Position numbers and translations under genes: made by a program. This document shows positions 1 through 8,135 of a DNA stretch of 21,547 nucleotides, piece by piece. This DNA is from a bacterium. Lineage in GTDB: Bacteria > Electryoneota > RPQS01. The notes under the pieces were generated by a model. It was not told the DNA's origin. It worked only from the letters and a program-made list of their open reading frames with translations, and searched no databases. The first letter of the stretch is position 1. Every line of letters starts with the position of its first letter. Where the stretch lies: assembly GCA_016721565.1 (NCBI GenBank), contig JADKHW010000042.1, forward strand, positions 1 to 21,547, read 5' to 3'.

Positions 1-676
1 GCGCTTTCTCTTTCACATCACCAAGTGAGGTTGCGAGAACGAGATTGCCTTGAGCATCAACTCGCAACGGTGCATCGAGGCCGAGATACTCCATTTGAAT
101 TTGCGTGGGGTCGGCTCCGGGTTTGACGTGGTAGATGGTTTCTACACCTTGTTTGTCGGCGCGGTATTCTACATCAATGCCGGGCCAGACTTCGGGGACG
201 ATGATGGTTTCGTAGTGAGAGACGCGGCTGCGCCATTGGGTGGAATCGCGGGATAAGAAGTAGTTGGAGTAGTGGGGGAGTTTGTTGGCGCCTATTGCAG
301 TCACCCCCCCTTGCCCCCCCGCTAAAGCGAGGGGGGATACGAAATGGATTTGGAGGACGTGGCCTTTGACACTCAGATTCCGGCGGGGAACCGCTGCGTG
401 CTTGCCAAGCACTTCGCTAAATCCCCGCTCGGCGAGATTATCGAACCCGCTTGGCGCGGGCGGATTGCCATCCGCCCCTACGATTTGGCGAAAATCTACT
501 GTCATGCCTTGGGGGGTGACGTAGTAGATTGTGGAGCCGACTTCGCATTTGAATTGGAAGTCGCCGGGCCATTGGCCTTCGTTGGCGATGAAATAGGGGG
601 CGTTCGCGGAGACCCCCCCTAACCCCCCCGCGAGCAGGGGGGAATTCAGAAGAAGTATCAGAAGAAGTAGAGGCAT
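1..676 (-). CDS. Exported DUF7948/SBBP-type surface protein, N-terminal part (runs off the left edge)
   Basis: Reading the minus strand from an ATG at 676-674 gives 225 codons without a stop up to the window edge, so the C-terminus is missing. The first ~25 residues are a hydrophobic leader (MPLLLLILLLNSPLLAGG...), suggesting export. The mature part opens with 'PYFIANEGQWPGDFQFKCEV' and later has 'WPGIDVEYRADKQGVETIYH', 'VKPGADPTQI' and 'DAQGNLVLATSLGDVKEKA'. This is the pattern I know from the DUF7948 domain that precedes SBBP beta-propeller repeats in large secreted proteins of FCB-type bacteria. Residues 16-24, about 76-90 and about 117-128 are encoded by GC-rich palindromic repeats and look like low-complexity inserts (Gly/Pro-rich). 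It is divergent from the secreted repeat protein at 864. No Shine-Dalgarno sequence is visible before the ATG. Family call is by recognition, not by alignment. Confidence 0.8.
   Translation of the reverse strand, partial: MPLLLLILLLNSPLLAGGLGGVSANAPYFIANEGQWPGDFQFKCEVGSTIYYVTPQGMTVDFRQIVGADGNPPAPSGFDNLAERGFSEVLGKHAAVPRRNLSVKGHVLQIHFVSPLALAGGQGGVTAIGANKLPHYSNYFLSRDSTQWRSRVSHYETIIVPEVWPGIDVEYRADKQGVETIYHVKPGADPTQIQMEYLGLDAPLRVDAQGNLVLATSLGDVKEKA
301..336. repeat. C/G-run palindromic repeat inside the DUF7948-type gene (copy 1)
   Basis: Two runs of seven C (304-310 and 314-320) are followed by GCTAAAGC and a run of six G (331-336). The right C-run and G-run can fold into a hairpin around GCTAAAGC. 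It shares its layout (C-run, three-base spacer, C-run, short GC palindrome, G-run) with the element at 612-642, so the two appear to be copies of one family. On the coding strand it reads 'SPLALAGGQGGV' in frame. Confidence 0.7.
441..481. repeat. Palindromic repeat with GGGCGGAT stem inside the DUF7948-type gene
   Basis: GGGCGGAT (458-465) and ATCCGCCC (470-477) form a perfect 8-bp inverted repeat with a four-base loop. A second small hairpin, CCGC/GCGG, lies directly beside it at 447-460. On the minus strand the unit begins GTAGGGGCGGAT, a start I associate with short dispersed palindromes in many bacterial genomes; that association is from memory. It is translated in frame as 'VGADGNPPAPSGF'. 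Confidence 0.6.
612..642. repeat. C/G-run palindromic repeat inside the signal-peptide region (copy 2)
   Basis: C-run 613-619, spacer TAA, C-run 623-629, GCGAGC, and a six-G run at 637-642. The layout matches the element at 301-336. On the minus strand it encodes 'SPLLAGGLGGVS', i.e. the end of the predicted signal peptide, so the repeat appears to supply part of the leader of the gene. Confidence 0.65.
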
Positions 677-682
677 GGTTGC

Positions 683-711
683 AAGGTATTGTGAGAAAGG
701 GGGAAAGTCAA
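683..711 (-). promoter_or_regulatory. Candidate promoter for the DUF7948-type gene, possibly leaderless
   Basis: On the minus strand TTGACT (711-706) and TACCTT (688-683) are separated by 17 bp. The -10 ends only six bases before the ATG at 676, so transcription from it would start at or next to the start codon, giving a leaderless mRNA. The -10 match is poor (TACCTT), so this is tentative. Confidence 0.35.
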
Positions 712-752
712 GGATCGTTTATTATCTAATTGCTCATTACTCAGGGGGTTAC

Positions 753-781
753 TTGCAACTGGGGTGGGGAATGCTTATTTT
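753..781 (+). promoter_or_regulatory. Candidate promoter for the secreted repeat protein
   Basis: TTGCAA (753-758) and TATTTT (776-781) are spaced by 17 bp. A transcript from here would have a leader of about 75 bases before the ATG at 864. The region is A/T-rich and other weak boxes exist (e.g. CATATT near 808), so the choice is not certain. Confidence 0.35.
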
Positions 782-863
782 TACTGACTGGTAGAACCTT
801 TTCAAAGCATATTAAGTAGTTGTTTATTAACACCCTTTGTTTCAGTTAGAGGAGTCAGAAAAG

Positions 864-3800
864 ATGAAGAAACCCAGCACCGCCTCTCTGAGGTACTTCG
901 CACTGCTGCTTGGCACGGTCGGTTTGCTGTGGAGCGTAAGTGTGTCCGTCGCTGACCCCCGCCAATGGGGAGCCCCCGGACAGCCGATTCGCCAAGGCCA
1001 CCACATCGAATGGCAACGGGCGGCCTATGTGGATGCAAATGGCTATACCTTGATGGTGTGGTCCGACACACGTACGGGCGACCGTGACGTGTTTGCCCAA
1101 TTGATCGAACCGGACGGCGATTTTGCGCCGGGCTGGCCTGTGCACGTGGTGAATTTCCCGTATCGTCAAGAAGATCCTGAACCGATCGTAGCGACGGACG
1201 GATTTATTATCACATGGATTGATTTCCGTTTTGACAGTACGGGCGACGTGATGGCGCAGAAACTTAATTACGCCGGCACCAAGCTTTGGGCTCCGGAAGG
1301 TGTTGTTGTGGATACGCACAACACTTCGATGGTCAATGAAACAACCTTGCGCGGCGCGTCCGACGGCGCGGGCGGCGCAATTATCGCATTTGAAGACACT
1401 CGTCGCGGCGACGCCGGTGATATTTTTGCGCAGCGCATTCTCGCGAACGGTACACGCGGTTGGGCGAATGTGCTGGCAGTGACGGATCAACCCGGTCCGC
1501 AGAACGGTATCACCGCCGACACGGACGGTCAAGGCGGAATTATTGTGGGCTGGAATGACTCGCGTAACGACGGTAATGTTTATGCGGCGAAGATTACGAA
1601 CACGGGTACATTGCCGTGGGGCGGCGTCGGTGGCCGAGTGGTTTGCGATTTTGAAGAACAGCAAACAGGCATCAAGCTGTGCCCGGATTTGACGACGGGC
1701 GGCGCGTATTTCGCGTGGGCGGATAAGCGCAACGGCAACGCATTTGATATTTACGGCCAGCGCTTCAATGCCGCAGGTGCCCCACAGTGGGCGACGACAG
1801 GCGTGCCGATTATTCGTGACACGCTTGAGCAGAGCGGCGTGCGTATTACTCCGAGCATGACAGGCGGCACGCAAGAGGGTGTTGTGTTATGCTGGCAGGA
1901 TTTTCGCGTGAACGGTTCGGTCGGCGAAGTCTATGCGCAGAAATTTACTCCGGCCGGTACACCAGTGTGGAACGTGCAGGGTCTGCAGATTTGCGGTGAC
2001 GCGGGTCCGAACGGAACGGGTGCATCGCGTGATAACAGCCGTTTGACGTCGGATTTGAGCGGCGGCGCGCTGTATGTTTGGGATGACACGCGTCACGATC
2101 CGGGTAACATTTTGCAATACAACACGTATATGCAGCATGCGAACGCAGCGGGTGTGTTACAGTGTGCGGATTGCGGTTTTGCTGTGAACACGAATGTTAA
2201 TCAGCAGCAAGAAGCCGTGTTGCGTACGAACGGCACGAAGACGTACTGTATCTATTCAGACTTCTATCGCGGTTCGCGCACATTGCGCATCGCGGAGATT
2301 AACGTGGCGGGCTGTTCGGTGGATCGCGATCAGGAGTTCTTGTTCGGTCTTGACGGTGACGCTACGAACCCGACGAATATCCACATGTATTGGGGTAACG
2401 TCGCGTTCGTGTGGGAAGACAACCGTGGTGTGAACTTCGGCAAGCAGATCTTCTATCAGGTTTTGGATACGACGTATGCCAAGAGTTTCCAACATATCCC
2501 CGACAACGGCACGCCGATCGCTCCTGTGAGTGCAAGCGGCTCGCGCTTTGAGCAGAGCAAGCCGTTTGTGTGCACGGATGACTACAACGGATTTTATTGC
2601 GTGTTTGAGAACTTGACCGAAGGCGTGGTGCAGATTCGTTTGCAGCGTGTCGGTGAGGACGGACATTTGATTTGTGACGAGGCCGGTGACATTGTGCACG
2701 CTTCAGGTATTGACCAGCGAGACGCACAGATCGTGCCGGATGGCTCGGGCGGTTGCTACGTCGTGTGGTCGGGATTTGATCCGGGTTTCCAGCTTGACGT
2801 TTACGCGATGCGCATGAACGGCAATTGCGAAGCGATGTGGGCAGAGCCAGTGTTGCTTTCAAATAGCGTAACTTCTGATGATCAGCTTCAGAGCGCGGTT
2901 GCCGACGGCAACGGTTGTGTTGTTGCCGTTTGGACGACGGGTGAATTTGGTTCGTACGATCTTCTCGGCGCAAAGGTTTGCGGTGACGGATCGATTGCCT
3001 GGCAGAATCCTGTCTCGACGGCTCCGCGTGAGCAGACGGAAGCGAATGCCGCCGCAGACGGTCAGGGCGGTGTGTATGTCGCTTGGTCGGACTCGCGTGA
3101 TGAGACGCAGTTGAAGGATATCTACGGCCAGCGTTTCAACAGTGCGGGTGAAGCTCAGTGGACGAACAACGGCCGCAATATCGTGACATTCGCGAACGAT
3201 CAGAAGATTCCGCGTCTGGCAGTTGATTCGCAGGGTCGCGCGTTTGTGGTGTGGCAGGATTTCCGCAATACACAGAACCTCGACCTTTACGGTCAGAAGT
3301 TGGAAATGGACGGTTCGCGTATTTGGCCGGAAACGACGGGCCGTGCGATTTGTCAAGGATCGAGCGATCAGAGTGATCAGCAGCTCTTCGTGGAGTGGGA
3401 TAACGGACTCTACGCGGTTTGGGAAGACGGACGTACGAATCCGTATTCAGATATCTACGGTGTGCACATTGATGACGGCGGCTCGTTTGCCGAGCCATGG
3501 TGGGGTACGAATGGCGAGCCGACGCACCTTGGCGGCGTGATCAACAGCGAATACCAGAACCAGAGCCAGCCCGCACTTGCGCATGACTATCATGGCGGTG
3601 CGGTGGCAGTGTGGGTTGATTGGCGTTCATCGGGTAAAGAGCCGTTGCAAAATATTTGGGGCAACTGGGTCAATGACGCGACGGTCGGTGTGTCCGAAGT
3701 TCCGGCTCCGCTGCCGCGTGAATACATGCTGACGCAGAATTTCCCGAATCCGTTCAATCCGTCCACAGAGTTCCGCTTCACGATTCCGGCTACGGAAGCC

Positions 3801-3980
3801 GTGAAGATCAGCGTGTACAACATGCTTGGTCAGGAAGTTGAAAACCTGATTGACGAAGTGATGCACGCGGGAACGTACGACGTGCACTTTGACGCCTCGG
3901 CGCTGTCGTCTGGCACGTACTTCTATCGTTTGGACACGCCGAGTTTCCAATCGGTGAAGAAGATGGTGTTGATTAAGTAA
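864..3980 (+). CDS. Large secreted repeat protein with type IX-style C-terminal sorting domain
   Basis: The product is 1038 residues from the ATG at 864, chosen because AGAGGAG (848-854) lies nine bases upstream; a TTG at 837 in the same frame would add nine residues before the signal peptide. Residues 1-30 form a signal peptide ending VSVSVA. Residues ~60-930 hold about 16 repeats of ~50-60 residues with a 'VW-x-D-x-R ... DIYGQ' core (VWSDTR at 65, later AWADKR, VWQDFR, VWEDGR, VWVDWR near 915), the look of beta-propeller blades. The last ~90 residues start 'LTQNFPNPFNPSTEF' and end 'SVKKMVLIK', a classic Por/type IX sorting domain that is normally cleaved during export to the surface. The function of the repeat region is unknown; surface binding or structural roles are possible. 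It is followed by a terminator, so it is probably a single-gene unit. Confidence 0.85.
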   Translation: MKKPSTASLRYFALLLGTVGLLWSVSVSVADPRQWGAPGQPIRQGHHIEWQRAAYVDANGYTLMVWSDTRTGDRDVFAQLIEPDGDFAPGWPVHVVNFPYRQEDPEPIVATDGFIITWIDFRFDSTGDVMAQKLNYAGTKLWAPEGVVVDTHNTSMVNETTLRGASDGAGGAIIAFEDTRRGDAGDIFAQRILANGTRGWANVLAVTDQPGPQNGITADTDGQGGIIVGWNDSRNDGNVYAAKITNTGTLPWGGVGGRVVCDFEEQQTGIKLCPDLTTGGAYFAWADKRNGNAFDIYGQRFNAAGAPQWATTGVPIIRDTLEQSGVRITPSMTGGTQEGVVLCWQDFRVNGSVGEVYAQKFTPAGTPVWNVQGLQICGDAGPNGTGASRDNSRLTSDLSGGALYVWDDTRHDPGNILQYNTYMQHANAAGVLQCADCGFAVNTNVNQQQEAVLRTNGTKTYCIYSDFYRGSRTLRIAEINVAGCSVDRDQEFLFGLDGDATNPTNIHMYWGNVAFVWEDNRGVNFGKQIFYQVLDTTYAKSFQHIPDNGTPIAPVSASGSRFEQSKPFVCTDDYNGFYCVFENLTEGVVQIRLQRVGEDGHLICDEAGDIVHASGIDQRDAQIVPDGSGGCYVVWSGFDPGFQLDVYAMRMNGNCEAMWAEPVLLSNSVTSDDQLQSAVADGNGCVVAVWTTGEFGSYDLLGAKVCGDGSIAWQNPVSTAPREQTEANAAADGQGGVYVAWSDSRDETQLKDIYGQRFNSAGEAQWTNNGRNIVTFANDQKIPRLAVDSQGRAFVVWQDFRNTQNLDLYGQKLEMDGSRIWPETTGRAICQGSSDQSDQQLFVEWDNGLYAVWEDGRTNPYSDIYGVHIDDGGSFAEPWWGTNGEPTHLGGVINSEYQNQSQPALAHDYHGGAVAVWVDWRSSGKEPLQNIWGNWVNDATVGVSEVPAPLPREYMLTQNFPNPFNPSTEFRFTIPATEAVKISVYNMLGQEVENLIDEVMHAGTYDVHFDASALSSGTYFYRLDTPSFQSVKKMVLIK

Positions 3981-3991
3981 TTTGTTTGATT

Positions 3992-4032
3992 GCTGTGCGG
4001 GGCTTTGCGGCCCCGCACAGCGCAAGGTTTTT
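3992..4032 (+). terminator. Rho-independent terminator after the secreted repeat protein
   Basis: A 12-bp GC-rich stem (GCTGTGCGGGGC at 3992-4003 with its complement at 4010-4021) closes a six-base loop. Five T follow at 4028-4032, seven bases after the stem. It starts 12 bases after the stop codon. Confidence 0.8.
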
Positions 4033-4082
4033 GATTATTACGCACCTGAAAGATTGAGGAAAGATTGGAGCGAGGATTACAC

Positions 4083-6466
4083 ATGAGGACCCGCATCATG
4101 CGCAGCATCATTAGTACTCTAAGTGTGTTGGTTTTGGCCAGCGGAGTGTTTGCACAGCCATTGGAGCCGTGCTATCACACGCTGGACGAACTGTATGATT
4201 TTATCTTCCAGTTGCAGACGGATTTTCCGCAATTTGTGAAGGTGGATTCAATCGGGCATTCTCGCGGCGAGATGCTGAATCATCAATTTCCGGTCTACGC
4301 GGTGAAGATTTCAGACAACGTGCAGACGTTTGAAGACGAGCCTGTGAACTTGATCATCGCACACATTCATGCCGAAGAAGTGGCAGGGTTGGAAGCGACG
4401 ATAAAGTTCATGCAGAAGCTCGTTACGAATCAAGAGCCGTACCGGACGATTCGCAATCAGACGCAGGTTTATATTGTCCCGACAATGAATCCGGACGGAC
4501 TTGAGGTAATTTCATTGGGACTGGACAAGACATGGCGTAAGAACGGGTATATTCCACCGGAACTTCATTCGGATTCGTGCATTGTCATTCAGGGTGTGGG
4601 CGTGATTCGTGTGGCGTTGACTTGAACCGCAATTGGGATATCAATTGGATTTACGGTGATACCTTTTCCGCCTGGAAAACGTTGAGCCGTTTGATTACTA
4701 TCGCGGCCCTGCACCTTTCTCAGAGCCCGAATCGCGCGCTGTTCGTGATTTCGCGATGCAGATTAAGCCTACCGTTTCAATTGTGTGGCATTCCTCTCGC
4801 TCCGGAAATGTGTCCGAGAGATGTATTGTAGCATGGCAGTGGGGACCGGAAGGAAACTTTAAGTTTGCACCGGACTGCACAGCAATCGGCGTCGTAAATC
4901 GCGGATTTATAGCAAGACCTGGAAACATCCCGGCGGGCAACCGTATCTTGAAGTGATTGGCGGACCCGCAACGGCGCATTGCATGATTGGTTCTACCGCA
5001 ATCTTGGGGACGATTCAGATTTTGACTGAATCGAGTCCGCGAATCAACATTCAGCCGACATGCGATTCATTGGCAGTCAACCCAATTTGCCGGGCCTTGT
5101 TACATCGCTTTTGCCGCCGATGGAATGGTTATCGCGCCGCGTAATAACTATGCCTAACCAGACGGCGACATGGATACTCAAGGCGCGCCGCTAAATATCT
5201 ATACGCGTGACGCTTCAAATGGTCAGGCAATTTCGGCAGAATATCGGTTGCTCAATACTTGGACGCCGTTGTTGAACCCGTGGTACACGAACGAACAGTA
5301 TGGTCGCGCAACGGTACTGCCTCCACAAGGCGCCGTAACGGTATTGGCGCGCAAGGAAGGATTCATGAACGACACGGCAACCGCGACGATTAATCGTGGC
5401 GCCGGCGCGGGTTAATATGACTTTGAATTTGGCTCCTTTGCCGTGGTACAATCTGCAAATTAACGTCGTCAACGAAAGCAGTCAGGCTGTACCGGCTTAT
5501 GTGTATATTGTCAACGGATTTCCGCAGAACCTCTATGTAACAGGGCCGCAGACGCTGTCAAAGCCGCAGGGTGTTTATCATGTTCGTGTAACGCCGCAGA
5601 ATCAGAATTTGATTTCGAGATCGTACGCGTTCTGGCTGGGAAGTGATTCGACGTTTACGTTTACTTTGCCGACGGGAAATGTCGTTTTCTCGGAAGATTT
5701 CGAGGGCGGCTTAGGCAATTGGACTGCAGGCGGAACGGGCGGCGCGTTCAGGCAAGATGTTGATACGACTTCGCTGAACTACGGCATTTGTGTGCATACG
5801 AACGGGCCGGACTATCTTGAGAATTATGGCAACAATTGGGACGCGACGTTTACGTACAACAACACGATTAATTTGACCGGCGGGAACGCGTTTCATCTTC
5901 GTTTTGATTATAGTGGCAGATTGGACATACCTGCCGACTCGTTCTTTGTTGACGCATCTGTCAACGGAAACGATTGGGAAATCGTTCGCGGCTTCAGTGA
6001 GATGGAAAGGCCGTGGAACCGCGTGTGGTGTGATCTCAGTCCGTGGTCGGGGAATTCCGCCGTGCATATCCGCTTCCGGTTGAAGACGGATGCGCTATTG
6101 GGTGATTTGGGTATTCACTTTGACAATGTCGAAGTGATGCGGGGAGTAGATTTGACTTCACCGCAGCATCCGTCGCCGTTCCCGACGGAGTTTGCGCTTT
6201 CGAAGGTCTATCCGAACCCGTTCAATCCGACGACGACGATTGCCTATGATGCTCCGGGTTCGGGGCCGATCCAATTCTCGATTCATAACATTCTGGGTCA
6301 AATGGTTTGGTCAACAACTGAAACGGTGCCGTCACCGGGTCGCTACGAACTGCGTTGGAACGGTGTTTCAAATGGTGGAGCACAATTGACCTCGGGTGTG
6401 TATTTTGTTCGCATGTCTGCCAAGGGGAACATCGTGGGTACTCGGAAGCTGATGCTTTTGAAGTAA
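4083..6466 (+). pseudogene. Zinc carboxypeptidase (M14) with type IX sorting domain, disrupted by several frameshifts
   Basis: Start at ATG 4083, with GAGG at 4072-4075; residues 1-20 are a signal peptide ending SGVFA. The first frame shows the M14 zinc motif HxxE in 'IIAHIHAEEVAG' and 'VPTMNPDGLEV', then stops at 4625. Other frames continue the same protein: 'GVDLNRNWDINW' (substrate-binding Asn/Arg), 'EPFDYYRGPAPFSEPES', 'SIVWHSSRSG' (third zinc ligand His), 'KTWKHPGGQPYLEVIGG', 'GTIQILTESS' (likely catalytic Glu), then a regulatory-like beta domain ('DTQGAPLN...YTRDASNGQ'). From 5396 one frame runs to 6466, with a jelly-roll-like segment ('FSEDFEGGLGNW') and a sorting domain ('VYPNPFNPTTTI'). 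I count at least six indels between about 4600 and 5411, mostly in short homopolymers. Either the gene is decaying or the sequence has errors; the intact ends and preserved catalytic residues favour sequence errors. The substrate is unknown; the family cleaves C-terminal residues from peptides outside the cell. Confidence 0.85.
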
Positions 6467-6519
6467 TTACGACACCCTGCATCTTTGATATTCCATAAAC
6501 TTAATCCTCTTTTCAGCAC

Positions 6520-7443
6520 ATGAGAAACCATCGAGATTTCTTAGCCGTCACCGACTTTAGCCGTGACGAGATCATTGAAACATTAGCACTTGCCCGCGAG
6601 TTGAAAGATCGAAGGAACCGACACGAGGAAACTCGGCCGTTGGACGGTCAGGTTTGGGGGCTGATTTTCCATAAGGCGAGCTTGCGTACGCGCATCTCGT
6701 TTGAAGTGGGAATCGCGGAATTGGGCGGACACGCGCTCTATATCACGGAAAAGGAGATCGAACTCGGCAAGCGCGAGACGATTTCCGATGCGGCGCAGGT
6801 GCTTTCGCGCTATTTGGGCGGCATTATGATTCGCACGTTCAGCCACAAAGATGTGGAAGAGCTGGCGAAATATGCCGATATTCCGGTGATCAACGGCTTG
6901 ACAGATTTTTCGCACCCGTGTCAGATTATGGCAGATATTCAAACGGTGTATGAGAAGCTGGGTAGGTTTGATGATTTCAAGATCACCTATGTTGGTGACG
7001 GAAATAATATCACAAATAGCTGGCTCGAACTCGCGCAACGGTTAAATTTTGAATTGGTGGTCGGCACTTCGGAAGATACGCTGCCGGACATGAAGTTGGT
7101 TGAGGCCGCGAATAAGTCGGGGCATTCGCGCGTGACCATTGAGCACGATCCGGCGAAGGCTGTGAAGGGTTCACACGTGATTTACACGGACGTGTGGGCC
7201 TCGATGGGACAGAAGGATCAGGCTGATGAAAAGGCGCGCAAGTTGCGTGCATTTCAAGTGAACGAGCAATTGGTATCACAAGCTGATAAGAATTGCATCG
7301 TTTTGCATTGTTTGCCCGCAGAACGCGGTAAAGAAATTACCGACGGTGTTATGGATGGCCCGCACAGCGTCGTGTTTGATCAGGCTGAAAACCGTCTGCA
7401 TGCGCAAAAGGCCATCATGACGGTGCTGGTTGAGAAACAATAA
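6520..7443 (+). CDS. argF: Ornithine carbamoyltransferase
   Basis: The 307-residue product joins carbamoyl phosphate and ornithine to make citrulline in arginine biosynthesis, in the cytoplasm. Visible signatures: carbamoyl-phosphate loop 'KASLRTR' at 52-58 (Thr of the common STRTR replaced by Leu), 'HPCQ' at 132-135, the ornithine loop 'DVWASMG' at 224-230 and 'HCLPAERG' at 263-270. These separate it from aspartate carbamoyltransferase. Length is normal for the family. The ATG at 6520 has no Shine-Dalgarno sequence before it (CTTTTCAGCAC), but it begins exactly where family members begin. No other arginine gene is next to it; the upstream gene is the secreted carboxypeptidase and the downstream genes are envelope proteins, so it looks like a lone arg gene. 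Confidence 0.95.
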   Translation: MRNHRDFLAVTDFSRDEIIETLALARELKDRRNRHEETRPLDGQVWGLIFHKASLRTRISFEVGIAELGGHALYITEKEIELGKRETISDAAQVLSRYLGGIMIRTFSHKDVEELAKYADIPVINGLTDFSHPCQIMADIQTVYEKLGRFDDFKITYVGDGNNITNSWLELAQRLNFELVVGTSEDTLPDMKLVEAANKSGHSRVTIEHDPAKAVKGSHVIYTDVWASMGQKDQADEKARKLRAFQVNEQLVSQADKNCIVLHCLPAERGKEITDGVMDGPHSVVFDQAENRLHAQKAIMTVLVEKQ

Positions 7444-7494
7444 TAATTTTGCCGCCGTACGGTGAAATTTGTGATGCATTGAAAGACTGAGACA

Positions 7495-8127
7495 ATGAAA
7501 ACCCGCATACTACTTTTCGCAGCGACTCTTGGGCTTTTGATTTTGTCCACGGGTTGCTACACGAAACTTTACCGGCCCGGAATGGAAGACAACGGCCCGT
7601 TCTCAATGGGTTCGCTCTATAATCGCTACGATTCGACCGCGATTGATACGACGTTAACTAAGCCCGAGACGGTGACGGTCTATCCGAACAACGATCCTTA
7701 CTATTATGACAATTGGTCAGCATGGGGTCGTCCGCGTGGGTACACCCGCTGGGGATTTGATTTTGATCGCTTCTCCCCGAACTATTACAACAGCTACTAC
7801 GGATACTATGACTACTACGGTCGTCCGTGGTGGCAAGATTGGAATCACAATCACGGTGGTGGCTGGTGGGGTGGAAGTCCGGGTGTACCGGGTGAGCCTC
7901 CGTCACAGCGACCGGGCCGCAGATCAACGGATACAGGTGTTCCTCCGGCGACGATAGGGAACAACTATGGTCAAGGTGGAGCAACGACGGTTCAGCCACT
8001 TCCAACGACTCCGGGATATCCGAGCGAACCGGGTAATGTGAAGAATCCAGTGCCAGCGCCTCCGGCGAAGGTTCCGGCGACTCCTGATGATAGCTCGCAG
8101 AAGCGCAACGGCAAGCGGAGACGGTAA
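7495..8127 (+). CDS. Tyr/Trp/Gly-rich lipoprotein of unknown function
   Basis: The product has 210 residues. Residues 1-20 are a lipoprotein signal with Cys21 in 'LILSTGC', so it should be lipid-anchored in the envelope. Residues ~62-130 are strikingly rich in Tyr, Trp, Gly and Asn ('YYNSYYGYYDYYGRPWW', 'HNHGGGWWGG'). The rest to the C-terminus is Pro/Gly/Thr-rich and probably disordered, ending in a basic tail (KRNGKRRR). I recognise no catalytic domain. It lies eight bases before the outer-membrane barrel gene at 8136, so the two are probably co-transcribed and may both serve the outer envelope. A structural or cell-surface role is a guess. Confidence 0.7.
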   Translation: MKTRILLFAATLGLLILSTGCYTKLYRPGMEDNGPFSMGSLYNRYDSTAIDTTLTKPETVTVYPNNDPYYYDNWSAWGRPRGYTRWGFDFDRFSPNYYNSYYGYYDYYGRPWWQDWNHNHGGGWWGGSPGVPGEPPSQRPGRRSTDTGVPPATIGNNYGQGGATTVQPLPTTPGYPSEPGNVKNPVPAPPAKVPATPDDSSQKRNGKRRR

Positions 8128-8135
8128 TCTCAACT

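Noticed and set aside
301..336. G-quadruplex or CRISPR-like repeat from the C/G runs
   Set aside because: There are only two copies without regular spacers or cas genes, and the hairpin reading explains the runs; a quadruplex cannot be judged from sequence alone.
50..622. Short plus-strand open frames
   Set aside because: They are opposite the DUF7948-type gene, whose minus-strand frame has recognisable domain sequence and runs to the window edge.
837..863. TTG start for the secreted repeat protein
   Set aside because: It would place nine polar residues before a normal signal peptide, while the ATG at 864 has a good ribosome site.
855..1874. Long open frame on the minus strand (339 codons)
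   Set aside because: It lies wholly opposite the secreted repeat protein, is Arg/His-rich without domains, and mirrors the codon pattern of the real gene.
2256..3498. Several minus-strand open frames of 100-200 codons
   Set aside because: All are shadows opposite the repeat protein and none has a recognisable domain or ribosome site.
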